A stretch of DNA of 64,000 nucleotides, from NCBI GenBank assembly GCA_007121455.1, contig SKKN01000035.1, positions 1 to 64,000 on the forward strand, given 5' to 3'. A program made the translations under genes and the position numbers. This stretch comes from Gemmatimonadota bacterium. GTDB taxonomy: Bacteria; Gemmatimonadota; Gemmatimonadetes; Longimicrobiales; Gaopeijiaceae. Under the pieces are notes generated by a model. The model made no database searches. It was not told the origin of the DNA and was given only the letters and a program-made list of their open reading frames with translations. How positions within the stretch are numbered: the first letter of the stretch is position 1; the number at the start of each line of letters is the position of its first letter. This document shows, piece by piece, positions 51,692-60,879 of this stretch.

Positions 51692-53635
51692 ATGGTTGCC
51701 GTCGATACCGGTGGCACGTTCACCGATCTGATCCTGCGTCGAGGGTCGGAGATCCGCACCCTGAAGGTACCCTCCACCCCCGAGGATCCATCGGTCGCGG
51801 TGCTCGAAGGTCTTCGCGAGCTCCTCGACGAGGGGGAAGCATTCCGACTGGTTCATGGATCCACGGTCGCCACGAACGCTCTCCTGGAGCGGACGGGCGC
51901 CCGGGTCGTTCTGGTCACGAACGAGGGGTTCGAGGACCTGATCGAGATCGGGCGCCAGAACCGCGACGAGCTGTATGCACTGTCTCCCAGTCGTCCGACC
52001 CCCCTCGTCGCCCGGGAAGCCCGAATCGGGATTTCCGGACGCATCGTACCGGATGGTGAGGAGATCGAGCCCCTGGATGCCGAAGAGCTCTCCATGCTCG
52101 GCGCCCGTGTGGGCCGAGCAGAGTCCATCGCCGTCTCCCTCCTGCACGCTTACGCCCGCCCGGATCATGAGCGCGCGATCGAGGCGGCGCTCTCCGGCAG
52201 CCCCGCGCCCGTCTCGCTCTCGTCCCAGATCCTGCCGGAATACCGGGAGTACGAAAGGACCGCCACGACCGTGGTCAATGCTTACGTGCGGCCGATCATC
52301 TCGCGTTACCTGGAGCGGATCGAGGCATCCGCAGGGGCTGAGAGCATCCGCATCATGGGCTCCGACGGAGGCGCGCTCTCGCTCGGCCGCGCCGCCGCAG
52401 AACCCGTTCACACCGTTCTCTCCGGCCCTGCGGGGGGGGTCGTCGGAGCACGCGAATGGGGGCGGAGAATCGGAACGGACCAAATCATGGCCTTCGACAT
52501 GGGCGGCACGTCCACGGACGTCGCCCTCGCACCGGGCCGGCTCGTTCGCACTCGTGAATTCCAGATCGCGGGCCTCCCCGTGGCGATCCCGGTCCTCGAC
52601 ATTCACACCGTGGGAGCGGGTGGAGGCTCGATTGCCCAACTCGATCCGGGTGGAGCCCTGCGGGTGGGGCCCCGTAGCGCCGGTGCGGATCCCGGCCCGA
52701 TCGTCTACGGTCGAGGGGGCACGGAGCTCACCGTGACCGATGCACACGTCCTTCTCGGCCGTCTCCCCCCCGATGCCTTCCTCGGCGGGCGGCACCAACT
52801 TCGGACCACGGAGCTCTCCAACAGGTTCGGAGAGCTCGCGGGGAGGCTCGAGCAGGAGCCCGAGCACACGGCGGCCGGGATCCTGGCTGTGGCGAACACC
52901 GCAATGGAGCGCGCTCTTCGTGTCATCTCGGTGGAGAAAGGGCATGATCCGCGCGACTTCACGCTCGTTTCCTTCGGTGGGGCTGGTGCGCTTCATGCCG
53001 CAGAGCTCGCTCGCCGGCTCGGGGTGCGCCGGGTGCTGATTCCCCCGGACCCCGGCCTCCTCTCGGCGTTTGGGATGCTGGCCGCCCCGGTGACCCGCGA
53101 ACGGGCCCGGACGGTGCTGATCTCGTCCGAGGAGACGGAGGCGGTAGACGCCGTGCTCGATGAGCTCGCCGCGGAAGCTCATGGCGAGATGCTGGATGAA
53201 GGGCACGCGCCGGAAGGCCTGTCCGTGGAACGACAGGTGGACGCTCGGTACGGGGGACAGAGCTTCGAGCTCACGGTCCCGGCAGAGAAGTGGGCCAGCG
53301 CGTTCCACCGCCAACACCGGGAACGGTACGGGTATGACCGCCCCGCAGATCCCGTTGTCGCAGTGACGCTGCGTGTGCGGGTCATTGCTTCCGGCGATGC
53401 GCCGCCGCACTCCCGCCTCTTCGACGCCTCGGGACCTCCTCCAACCAAGCCGGTGCCGGTCTTCGCGGACGGGCAGTGGACCGAAGGCCGGAGTGTATGG
53501 AGGGAGACGCTTCGATCCGGCCACCGGCTCATGGGACCGGCCCTAGTTCTCGAATACAGCTCCACGGCCTGGATCCCCTCGGGCTGGAACGCCGAGGTAC
53601 ATCCCTCCGGATCGCTTCTCCTCACCCCTCTCTGA
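51692..53635 (+). CDS. HyuA-type hydantoinase/5-oxoprolinase subunit, without HyuB
   Basis: 647 residues. The actin-like ATPase fold shows VDTGGTFTDLILR, a LVHGSTVATNALLERTGA block, FDMGGTSTDVAL and SFGGAGALHAAELA. HyuA hydrolyses ATP to open hydantoin or 5-oxoproline rings, usually together with HyuB encoded next to it. Here the next gene is on the opposite strand and overlaps by 14 bases, so no HyuB follows. The enzyme may be specialised or paired with a distant subunit. ATG 51692 begins the fold directly; ATG 51629 is an alternative. Confidence 0.88.
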   Translation: MVAVDTGGTFTDLILRRGSEIRTLKVPSTPEDPSVAVLEGLRELLDEGEAFRLVHGSTVATNALLERTGARVVLVTNEGFEDLIEIGRQNRDELYALSPSRPTPLVAREARIGISGRIVPDGEEIEPLDAEELSMLGARVGRAESIAVSLLHAYARPDHERAIEAALSGSPAPVSLSSQILPEYREYERTATTVVNAYVRPIISRYLERIEASAGAESIRIMGSDGGALSLGRAAAEPVHTVLSGPAGGVVGAREWGRRIGTDQIMAFDMGGTSTDVALAPGRLVRTREFQIAGLPVAIPVLDIHTVGAGGGSIAQLDPGGALRVGPRSAGADPGPIVYGRGGTELTVTDAHVLLGRLPPDAFLGGRHQLRTTELSNRFGELAGRLEQEPEHTAAGILAVANTAMERALRVISVEKGHDPRDFTLVSFGGAGALHAAELARRLGVRRVLIPPDPGLLSAFGMLAAPVTRERARTVLISSEETEAVDAVLDELAAEAHGEMLDEGHAPEGLSVERQVDARYGGQSFELTVPAEKWASAFHRQHRERYGYDRPADPVVAVTLRVRVIASGDAPPHSRLFDASGPPPTKPVPVFADGQWTEGRSVWRETLRSGHRLMGPALVLEYSSTAWIPSGWNAEVHPSGSLLLTPL

Positions 53636-55988
53636 GGACGAGGCTCGCGGGTCCGGAGGCCAACCTTCGCACCGATGGCCTTCCTGGCCCGGGATCCGGG
53701 AGGACTTCGAGTACCGAGTCGAAGTATTCGGGGAAGCGTTCCGCCAGTTCCCCCTTCGTGACGACGAGTCGCTGAGGAATCCCTCCGAATCGGGTTCGGA
53801 GGAGATGCAGTGTCTGCATCTTCCCTTCCTCGGAGAGGCCCTCCAGAGCACCGGTGAGCACCACCACACCGGGCCCCACCCCCGCCTCGCCCGCCAACTC
53901 GAGGGTGGCCAGCCGGAGCGCGAGCACCGTCGGGCGGCAATCCTCCTCGTCACGAGGCAGCCACGCCCTACCATCGCGGACCAACTCCAGCCTCCCGTCC
54001 TCCAGTTGGATGCCACCAAGCGAGCCGCCCGTCAACGCCGACAGGATCGCCGAGCCGCGTCGCACGATCGCCACTTCGACCGCCGCCCCGCGCCCGGTCG
54101 CCGGAAGGTCCGCACCCGGGGAACCGCTCCGCACCCGCGCCCTCTCCAGTCGCTCCGTCAATACCCGAATCTTCGCCTGGAGCTCGAGCGATGAACGTTC
54201 CCGCTCCCTCAGATCGTCCGGCTTCAACTCGAGCTGCTCCCTCCGCCGCCGCCACCACGTTCCGTCCTGAACGACCTCCTCCCACTCCTCCTCGAGCCCC
54301 TTCAGCACTTCTTCGAAACGATCCTCCAGCACGACGCCGCACATGGGGCAGGGGAGGTCCGGCCCCTGCTCTCGGACCTGCTGGAGCCGCGCTTGCAGGA
54401 CTCGCGCGCGGTCCCGGTACGTAAGGAGATGGGTCTCGGCATCCTGTCGCTCTCGGAGCCACTCCATGATGCGAACGTCGAGCTCGCCTGCCTCCTCAGC
54501 GGCGTCCGCACGGGCGGCCTGGAGCTCCCGGGCGAGGCGCTCCGGATCATCATCGCTCTCCCCCCGCGAAGGACCCTGGACGTTCGGTCCTCCCTCCGCT
54601 CCGTCTTCCGGATCGTGCACCGGATCCCGGCCGTCCAGGGGGGCATCCTCGCTCCACGGCACGTGCTCGTCCCGGCCTGCGAGGAATGCCGTAAGCTCAC
54701 GCACCCCCTCCCGTACTGCGTGGATGGGGGAGATCCCGACGTCGATCCAGCAGCAGCGAGTCAGTCCGGGAACGGATCCGCGGTCCCCCCCCACATGAAT
54801 CTGGAAGGGGCTCTGACCGTAAACCGCCTGATCCGGTGGTTCGCCGATGAGCGCTTCGTGGAGCCCTCCGAGAAGCTCGCTTCGCACGGGAGCATCGCGG
54901 ACGATGAAAGATACGAGGCCGTCCCCGACCTCCGGGCTCGACCCGGCCCGGCGCGAAACGTCCCCTCGGGAGAGTCGACGGACCCGGAGAGAATCCCACC
55001 GGATACCCACGCCCGGCCCGCACAGCCCCAACGGAAAGAGGTGTGGACCATTCTCGAACGTGAGCCGCAAGTGGGCCACCTCACCACGGACATGGGCGAG
55101 GAGCGACGGTTCCAGCTCCCCGATTCGTTCCGGCGGAAGGCCGTCGATTGCAAGGTGCACAAGCTTCCCCCGGATTCCTCCGGGAACCGCCTCGACCACC
55201 TCTCGCAGCCGGGAACCGATTTTCTCCGGGGCCCCGGCGTCGACGGTCAGGGGCGGAAGACGGACCACGGGCCGGCCCGGCACCGGATGAAACCGGTGCG
55301 TGCCTGCCGACAGGTCACAGGTGATGAACCCCTTTTCCGCGCCGGCCTCCAGCCAGGGGGCGGGGCCGATCCGCTCGAGCGATCCGGCTTGATGCGCATT
55401 CGACCCGAAGCGCCGGTACTCATGCCCGCAGCCGGCGGCAATATAATCCCAATCCGATGTCTCCACCACCGGCCCTCGTCCCGTGCCGCATGCGACGGCG
55501 CCGCGGGCGACCAACACATTCCAACGTTGGGTCGGATCGGGTCGAATTGCGGGAAACGGCGACTGCATGATCGCCCGGTGCGGCAACAGGAGCGCGTGGG
55601 CTCCTTGCGCCTGAAGGTGGATCGAGCGGGGAGCGCCCGAGGCCGCCTCCACGCCGGGAAGCGCGTCGAATGCGGTCAGCACTCCCGGGTCCGCCGGGCG
55701 TAGGGGAGTATCACGGGCTCCTGCCACGAGCAGGATGGGAGCGTCGGGGAGGGCGCCGTGCAGGAATTCGAGGCCGCGGCTCAACTGGGTGAGCGCGCCG
55801 GCGGGCGGGTGGGGTGTATCGAAGATGTCCCCAGCCAGGACGATCAGATCGGGCCGGAGTCGCACCAGGGCTTCGATCGCGGCGTGAAAGACACGCGCAA
55901 CGTCCCGTTCCCGCAGGTTGAGGCCCCGTTCCTCCCGCGGAAAAATGCGATGACCCAGGTGAATGTCGGAGAGGTGGGCCAGAATCAC
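53622..55988 (-). CDS. Single-chain Mre11-Rad50-like fusion with eroded catalytic motifs
   Basis: 788 residues from GTG 55988. Residues 1-235 are an SbcD/Mre11-like phosphoesterase: SDIHLG (Asp8, His10) and GDIFD (53-57) are kept, but GNHD reads GARD (90-93), the motif IV His is Arg162, and GHxH reads GCGH (186-189). Residues 330-430 align with a Rad50/YhaN N-lobe, where Walker A GPNEAGKST is replaced by VRDAPVRSE (363-371) while the following helix LLGGLHEALIGE is kept. Residues 480-620 form a short coiled coil with a CPMC zinc hook (547-550). Residues 640-760 resemble the C-lobe: LALRLA is kept, but the signature reads PRDEED and Walker B reads VVVLTGALEGLS. Predicted to be structural or DNA-tethering, not catalytic. 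Third gene of an operon, four bases after its neighbour's stop. Confidence 0.75.
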   Translation of the reverse strand: MILAHLSDIHLGHRIFPREERGLNLRERDVARVFHAAIEALVRLRPDLIVLAGDIFDTPHPPAGALTQLSRGLEFLHGALPDAPILLVAGARDTPLRPADPGVLTAFDALPGVEAASGAPRSIHLQAQGAHALLLPHRAIMQSPFPAIRPDPTQRWNVLVARGAVACGTGRGPVVETSDWDYIAAGCGHEYRRFGSNAHQAGSLERIGPAPWLEAGAEKGFITCDLSAGTHRFHPVPGRPVVRLPPLTVDAGAPEKIGSRLREVVEAVPGGIRGKLVHLAIDGLPPERIGELEPSLLAHVRGEVAHLRLTFENGPHLFPLGLCGPGVGIRWDSLRVRRLSRGDVSRRAGSSPEVGDGLVSFIVRDAPVRSELLGGLHEALIGEPPDQAVYGQSPFQIHVGGDRGSVPGLTRCCWIDVGISPIHAVREGVRELTAFLAGRDEHVPWSEDAPLDGRDPVHDPEDGAEGGPNVQGPSRGESDDDPERLARELQAARADAAEEAGELDVRIMEWLRERQDAETHLLTYRDRARVLQARLQQVREQGPDLPCPMCGVVLEDRFEEVLKGLEEEWEEVVQDGTWWRRRREQLELKPDDLRERERSSLELQAKIRVLTERLERARVRSGSPGADLPATGRGAAVEVAIVRRGSAILSALTGGSLGGIQLEDGRLELVRDGRAWLPRDEEDCRPTVLALRLATLELAGEAGVGPGVVVLTGALEGLSEEGKMQTLHLLRTRFGGIPQRLVVTKGELAERFPEYFDSVLEVLPDPGPGRPSVRRLASGPASLVLREG

Positions 55989-55992
55989 GTAC

Positions 55993-57372
55993 TCAGACGC
56001 CTCCGGGCGTCGCTTCCAGGGTGCCCTCGGAGGCCCGGTCGGAACGCCACAGGAGCTCGAACCCGTCGAGCCGGACGGGTGGATCCGGATCGATCGGGCC
56101 GAGCACCAGCAGGGCATCCTCCCCGGCACTGTAGAGGTACTGTGGGGCAAAGCGCGCCGCCGACTCGTCGAGAAGCGCCTTCAGGGGCGGGTCATCCGGG
56201 ACTTCGGGTGAGAGGAGGCCTTCTCGGGCCTGGCGGCCCCTGATCGGGAACCCGTACGCAACCACCACTCCATCCGCACCGAGCAAGGTGTCGAACCACG
56301 GCAGCAAATCGCGAAGCGCAACGGGAATGGGATTACCTCCTGCGAGAAACGATCCCGATACCACGATGGCGTCCACCTCTCCGAGGAGCTCCACCAGCCG
56401 CCAATCCGGCGGTCCATGATGGATCTCGATCCGATCGGATTCGGAGACGGCGAAGTGCGAATATGCCAGGTCGGTGAGGGTCTGGTTCTCTTCCAGGACG
56501 ACGATCCGGGCGTCCGGGTGGTACCTTCGAAGCAGGCACGGCACCGTCATGGCGCCGCCGCCCACGAAAAGCACCGTTCGTGGATCGCGAAGCCCCGGAA
56601 GGAGGTGCTGGAGGGCAACCTCCGCGGGTATGCGCGGATCTCCCTGCTCGGTCTCGAGCCCCCGGAGCCGATCATTCTCCTGAAGGGCCCTGAGCACACT
56701 CCGCGGCCTGCCGCGCACCCAGTGGTCGACCCTGAGCTCTCCGCGATCCGAGGCTCTGCGCTCGACATTCCGCACCAAGATCACCTGATCGAGGATCCAT
56801 CCATGCACGAGGGCCCCGGCCGAGAGGAGAACCACGCAGACGAGGAGGAGGTGGGGCGCGGAAAACCGGGGGAAGAGCACGAAGCCGGCGAGCATGAATC
56901 CGGCCGCCGTGCCGAGGATCGCAGCCACCCCGGGGGAGAGCCGGGACACTCCAGGAGGAGGGTGAAGGACGGAGCCGGCACGGGTCATGGCGCCGAGCAG
57001 CGAGCCGCCGAAGAAGAGTGGAAGGCCGGCCAGGAGCGCCAAGCCCATTGCCTGAGACCAGGGCCGCACCCCGAATGCTCCGAAGTATTCCCAGGCTCCG
57101 GAGAAGACGACCGCGGCGGTGAAGGAGACGAGCGTGAGGAGCCAGCGCCGACGCACCCCCTCGACGGATGCATCCGGATGGATTCCGCGTCCGGTCCACA
57201 TCCCGAAGGCGAGGGCACCCGCCAGTGTTGCGAGAATGACGGAGAGCGCTTCGATGAACCCGACTCCGCCGTAGAGGAGCAGCCCCACCGCCACCTTGCT
57301 CGCCACAGCCAGACACGCGCCCAGGATGAACGGCGGGACGAGGAAGATGCGGCGCCAACGCTCGGTCACCAT
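55993..57372 (-). CDS. Membrane-anchored spermidine-synthase-like protein
   Basis: 459 residues from ATG 57372, overlapping the flavin-reductase stop (ATGGTGA). About six hydrophobic helices fill residues 10-200 (for example VGFIEALSVILATLAGALAF, VFSGAWEYFGAF and GTAAGFMLAGFVLFP). The C-terminal 250 residues match the nucleotide-binding fold of spermidine synthases and SAM methyltransferases: VLFVGGGAMTVPCLLRRY, acidic VVLEEN, and VDAIVVSGSF. Catalytic Asp residues of true spermidine synthases are not evident, so the activity is open. It is encoded between a flavin reductase and the Mre11-Rad50-like fusion. Confidence 0.7.
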   Translation of the reverse strand: MVTERWRRIFLVPPFILGACLAVASKVAVGLLLYGGVGFIEALSVILATLAGALAFGMWTGRGIHPDASVEGVRRRWLLTLVSFTAAVVFSGAWEYFGAFGVRPWSQAMGLALLAGLPLFFGGSLLGAMTRAGSVLHPPPGVSRLSPGVAAILGTAAGFMLAGFVLFPRFSAPHLLLVCVVLLSAGALVHGWILDQVILVRNVERRASDRGELRVDHWVRGRPRSVLRALQENDRLRGLETEQGDPRIPAEVALQHLLPGLRDPRTVLFVGGGAMTVPCLLRRYHPDARIVVLEENQTLTDLAYSHFAVSESDRIEIHHGPPDWRLVELLGEVDAIVVSGSFLAGGNPIPVALRDLLPWFDTLLGADGVVVAYGFPIRGRQAREGLLSPEVPDDPPLKALLDESAARFAPQYLYSAGEDALLVLGPIDPDPPVRLDGFELLWRSDRASEGTLEATPGGV

Positions 57373-57845
57373 ACCGGACGCTGGAACGAGCCCTTGAAGA
57401 ACACGAGCGGCGCCCCTTCCCGAGCCCCACAGTCCTGAACCTCTCCGATTACGATCGTATGGTCTCCTGCAGTCATGCACTTCCATACCCGGCAATCCAA
57501 CCACGCCAGGGCGCCCTCCAGGATGGGACTCCCCGTGGTCCCCGTTTCATACCGGAGCCCGGGGAATCGCTCCTCCTGGCTTTTCCCAGCGAAGCGCCGT
57601 GCCATGCCCTCATGTTCCGTGCCAAGGACGCTCACAGCGAACGCCCCGGCATCCATGATGAGGTCGTGCGAAGACGATTCCTGATCGACACAGACGAGTA
57701 CCATGGGCGGCACCAGCGAGACCGATGCGACGGAATTTGCGGTCATCCCGCAAGGGTTTCCTGCCGGATCGACGGCCGCGACGACGGTCACCCCGGTAGC
57801 GAATCGGGCCATGGCGTCCCGGAAGCTCCTTTCGTTCAACGTCAC
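57366..57845 (-). CDS. Flavin reductase domain protein (FMN split barrel)
   Basis: 159 residues from GTG 57845 with AGGAGG four to five bases upstream. Features of the flavin-reductase-like split barrel are FATGVTVVAAVDPAGNPCGMTA, NSVASVSLVPPMVLVCVD and GDHTIVIGEVQDC. These enzymes reduce FMN with NAD(P)H and often feed a monooxygenase; none is adjacent. First gene of the operon that continues into the membrane protein and the Mre11-Rad50-like fusion. Divergent from a lipoprotein gene. Confidence 0.9.
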   Translation of the reverse strand: MTLNERSFRDAMARFATGVTVVAAVDPAGNPCGMTANSVASVSLVPPMVLVCVDQESSSHDLIMDAGAFAVSVLGTEHEGMARRFAGKSQEERFPGLRYETGTTGSPILEGALAWLDCRVWKCMTAGDHTIVIGEVQDCGAREGAPLVFFKGSFQRPVW

Positions 57846-57941
57846 GTCCCCTCCTGGCCGGAGCGTCACTTTACTTTGGGAGCATCTCGGCCGTAGCTTT
57901 GAACGTTCCTGCCAGGGGTAGCCGGGGGTCCTCTGGAGAAG

Positions 57942-59003
57942 ATGAACCCGCCCATCCACGTCCCGGAAAAGCCCATGCGTCACAAGGTCTTTGCCCTCGT
58001 CCATACCGTGCTGATTCTAACGGCCCTCTCCGCATGCGACAACGTGGAATGGGGAGGCGTCGACCTCGCGATGGAGGCATCCAGCGACCCTTCCCGCTGG
58101 AACGTGGCGGGGGACTCGGAAACGACCGAGGAGTTCATGGAGCCCCTGGAGCTGGGCCCGGTTCTCTACATGGTCGACCGGCGAAGCGAGGAAGCCGTCG
58201 CGCTTCCCATCGCGGAGCTCTCGAACGGCGAATACCGTCCGCTTCCCAGCGAAGGGGAGGTTCGGGACTTCGAGGAGCGTTTCATCCACCAAACCCTTGC
58301 CCCAGGGGATGAGTTGGTCCTCTTTCATCAGGGGCGTCGCGCCGGGACCTTTCTGACCGATACAGCCCGGGAGCCCGACGGTTCCTACTGCCGGGCTCGG
58401 CCTCGGGTCCAGGGAGACCTCGAGCTCCGCGAGGGCGCGGCGAGCGCCCAGCTCTTCCTCGCTTTGGCAAAGGGCGACCATCCCCCCTTCCACCATGCCC
58501 CGTACGGCCCAATGACCGTGTCGGAGGAGGACGATTCGCTCGCCGACGCACTGGCGACACGTCTGCTCACCCGGGTGGAAGCCCCGTGGCCTCCGTCCGT
58601 TCCCGAGATCCGGCGCAACGTGCAGGTGCTTCCGCTCGGGCAGCCGGAGCGGAACGCGATCGCGGGCTCCTTCATCTACGATGACGTTCTCGAGGTGGGC
58701 GCGGCACCGAGTCTCGCCTACTCCCTTTTCTTCCTCGCGGCGGAGGGCGCGGAGGAGGTAGGATACGAGACCCTCTGGTACTGGTACCAGCGGCAGGCCG
58801 ACGGGGGAAAGGCCTGGCCGAGCCTCGTCGGATCCATTGCGTGGAGTCCGGAAGGCGAAGCCGAGGACGCGGTCCTCGAGGTCTTCGGAGAGGACACTTC
58901 CTGGTTTGCGGTCGTGGGGACGAGGGATGGCACCTGGGACCTCCTCTTCCAGGATCCATGCGCTGCGTACACGTCGATCGGGCGGACGGGCACCGGACCT
59001 TGA
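57942..59003 (+). CDS. Lipoprotein of unknown function upstream of the ABC importer
   Basis: 353 residues from ATG 57942 (GGAG just upstream), or 342 from ATG 57975, which gives a more usual signal peptide. The lipobox is LTALSAC (Cys32). The mature part is acidic with no recognised domain; segments such as LYMVDRRSEEAVALPIAEL and SYCRARPRVQGDLELREG look globular. The stop overlaps the start of the binding-protein gene (TGATG), so it belongs to the BtuFCD-type operon, perhaps as an accessory surface receptor. Confidence 0.65.
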   Translation: MNPPIHVPEKPMRHKVFALVHTVLILTALSACDNVEWGGVDLAMEASSDPSRWNVAGDSETTEEFMEPLELGPVLYMVDRRSEEAVALPIAELSNGEYRPLPSEGEVRDFEERFIHQTLAPGDELVLFHQGRRAGTFLTDTAREPDGSYCRARPRVQGDLELREGAASAQLFLALAKGDHPPFHHAPYGPMTVSEEDDSLADALATRLLTRVEAPWPPSVPEIRRNVQVLPLGQPERNAIAGSFIYDDVLEVGAAPSLAYSLFFLAAEGAEEVGYETLWYWYQRQADGGKAWPSLVGSIAWSPEGEAEDAVLEVFGEDTSWFAVVGTRDGTWDLLFQDPCAAYTSIGRTGTGP

Positions 59004-59893
59004 TGGCCCGGCACTCCGCCTGGGCCCCCATCTTCGCAGCCCTCCTTTCGATCGTTCTCCTCTCCTGCACCGAGCACGAGCCCGAACAGCCCCGGGACCC
59101 GGTGGACGAGCCATCCGGGCAAGCGATCCGCCTCACCGACGATGCCGGAGCCCTCCATGAGCTCCCGCAACCTCCCGCACGAATCGTCTCTCTCGTGCCG
59201 GCAGCAACGGAGATCATCATCGCGCTCGGAGAGGAAGACCGGCTTGTCGCTCGTACGGACTTCGACACGACCTCGGTCCTGCACGCGCTTCCCTCCGTGG
59301 GCGGGGGGCTCGAACCCAACATAGAGCGCCTCCTCTCCCTCGCTCCCGCTCTCGTGATCCGCTTCGATGCGCGATCGGACCCCACGACGCCGGAACGTCT
59401 CGACCGGGCGGGAATTCCTCATTTCGCGGTCGGCCCCGAACGGATCGAGGACATCCGTCGGACCGTTCGCAACCTCGGTACCCTGGTGGGCCGCAAGGAG
59501 CTTTCCGAGGAACAGATCCGGAACATGGACCGCGAACTTTCGGACGTTCGTGCCGCGGTCGCGGGACGACCCCCTCGCCGGGTCGCCTACCTTCTCGGAG
59601 GAAGCCCACCTTGGGTGGCCGGGAGCGGGACGTTCGTGGACGAGATCCTCACCGCGGCGGGAGGGGAAAACGTATTCGATGATCTTCCCGCCCGCTATGC
59701 CGAGGTGAGCCTGGAGACCCTGGTGAGTCGGGACATCGAAATTATCCTGGTCGTAGAAGGCGAGCCCCTTCCGTCGGGCATCGCGCTGGACCGGGTGGAG
59801 AGGGTCTCCACCCTCACCCGGTCGCCGGGGCTCCGATTAGCGGAGGCAGCGCGCGAGTTGGCCCGGCTGCTGCACCCGACCGCGTTGCCGTGA
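59003..59893 (+). CDS. Periplasmic-binding lipoprotein, BtuF type
   Basis: 296 residues. Lipobox LLSC (Cys22). Class III binding-protein fold with RIVSLVPAATEIIIALG, LLSLAPALVI and AYLLGGSPPWVAGSGTFVDE, typical of BtuF and siderophore/haem binding proteins. The substrate could be cobalamin, haem or a ferric chelate. TGATG joins it to the upstream lipoprotein, and GTGA joins it to the permease. Confidence 0.88.
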   Translation: MARHSAWAPIFAALLSIVLLSCTEHEPEQPRDPVDEPSGQAIRLTDDAGALHELPQPPARIVSLVPAATEIIIALGEEDRLVARTDFDTTSVLHALPSVGGGLEPNIERLLSLAPALVIRFDARSDPTTPERLDRAGIPHFAVGPERIEDIRRTVRNLGTLVGRKELSEEQIRNMDRELSDVRAAVAGRPPRRVAYLLGGSPPWVAGSGTFVDEILTAAGGENVFDDLPARYAEVSLETLVSRDIEIILVVEGEPLPSGIALDRVERVSTLTRSPGLRLAEAARELARLLHPTALP

Positions 59894-60879
59894 GTCGCAC
59901 CGGTTTCGGGACTCTTCTTGCAGTGCTCGTCGTCCTCGCCGTGCTTCTCGCCGTCGGCTTCGGTACCGTATCGATTCCACCCAGGGAGGTGGCCGACGCG
60001 CTGTTCGGCCGAGGCGACTCGACGACACGCTACATCATCATGGAGCTCCGCCTCCCGCGAGCGATCCTCGCCGTGCTGGTGGGTGGGGGTCTGGCCCTCG
60101 CAGGCGCCGTGTTCCAGGCTCTCCTCCGCAACCCGCTCGCGGAGCCGTACATCCTCGGGATCTCGGGAGGAGCGGCGGTGGGGGCCGTGCTCGCCATCGC
60201 CACCGGAGTGGTGGTGGCGAGCTCCTGGGCGCTTCCCGTCGCCGCCTTCGCAGGAGCGCTTGCGGCGATCGCACTGGTATTCGGCGTCGCAGCCTCTGCC
60301 GACCGGAGGATGGACGTTCGCGTTCTCCTCCTGGCGGGGGTCGTAGTGGGGGCGTTCTTCTCGGCGTGCATCGCCCTGATCCTGGCGGTCTCCGACGCAC
60401 CGACGGTCCGGACCGCGATCCTCTGGATGATGGGGAGCCTTTCCGGAGCGGACTGGAACGCGGTCATGGTCGCGGCTCTCTATACCCTTCCCGCCGCACT
60501 CGTGCTGCTCGGACTCGCTCGCGCCCTCAACCTCATGGCCATCGGAGAAGAGACCGCGAGTTACCTGGGAACGGATGTCGAAAAGGTGAAGCGGACCGCT
60601 TTCGGCGTCGCCTCTCTCGTGGCCGCATCCGGGGTAGCGGTAGCGGGGGTGATCGGGTTCGTCGGACTCATCGTGCCCCACGGCATCCGACTCCTCGTGG
60701 GGTCGGATCACAGGGCGCTCCTCCCTCTTTCCTTTCTGGGGGGCGCCGCCTTTCTGACGTCGGCCGACCTGCTGGCACGCACTGTTCTGTCCCCTTCGGA
60801 AATCCCCATCGGGGTCGTGACTGCGTTCGTCGGCGTTCCCATCTTTCTGGTGCTCCTTCGGCGGAGCCTTCAGGGATGA
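59890..60879 (+). CDS. FecCD/BtuC-family permease
   Basis: 329 residues from GTG 59890. About ten membrane helices with the family signatures RLPRAILAVLVGGGLALAGA and NPLAEPYILGISGGAAVGAV, and LIVPHGIRLLVGSDH near the end. It forms a homodimeric channel for cobalamin or iron-chelate import with the next ATPase. Four-base overlap with both neighbours. Confidence 0.93.
   Translation: MSRTGFGTLLAVLVVLAVLLAVGFGTVSIPPREVADALFGRGDSTTRYIIMELRLPRAILAVLVGGGLALAGAVFQALLRNPLAEPYILGISGGAAVGAVLAIATGVVVASSWALPVAAFAGALAAIALVFGVAASADRRMDVRVLLLAGVVVGAFFSACIALILAVSDAPTVRTAILWMMGSLSGADWNAVMVAALYTLPAALVLLGLARALNLMAIGEETASYLGTDVEKVKRTAFGVASLVAASGVAVAGVIGFVGLIVPHGIRLLVGSDHRALLPLSFLGGAAFLTSADLLARTVLSPSEIPIGVVTAFVGVPIFLVLLRRSLQG

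Noticed and set aside
57846-57941. A cobalamin riboswitch before the BtuFCD-type operon
   Set aside because: The 96-base upstream region is too short and lacks the conserved B12-box pattern.
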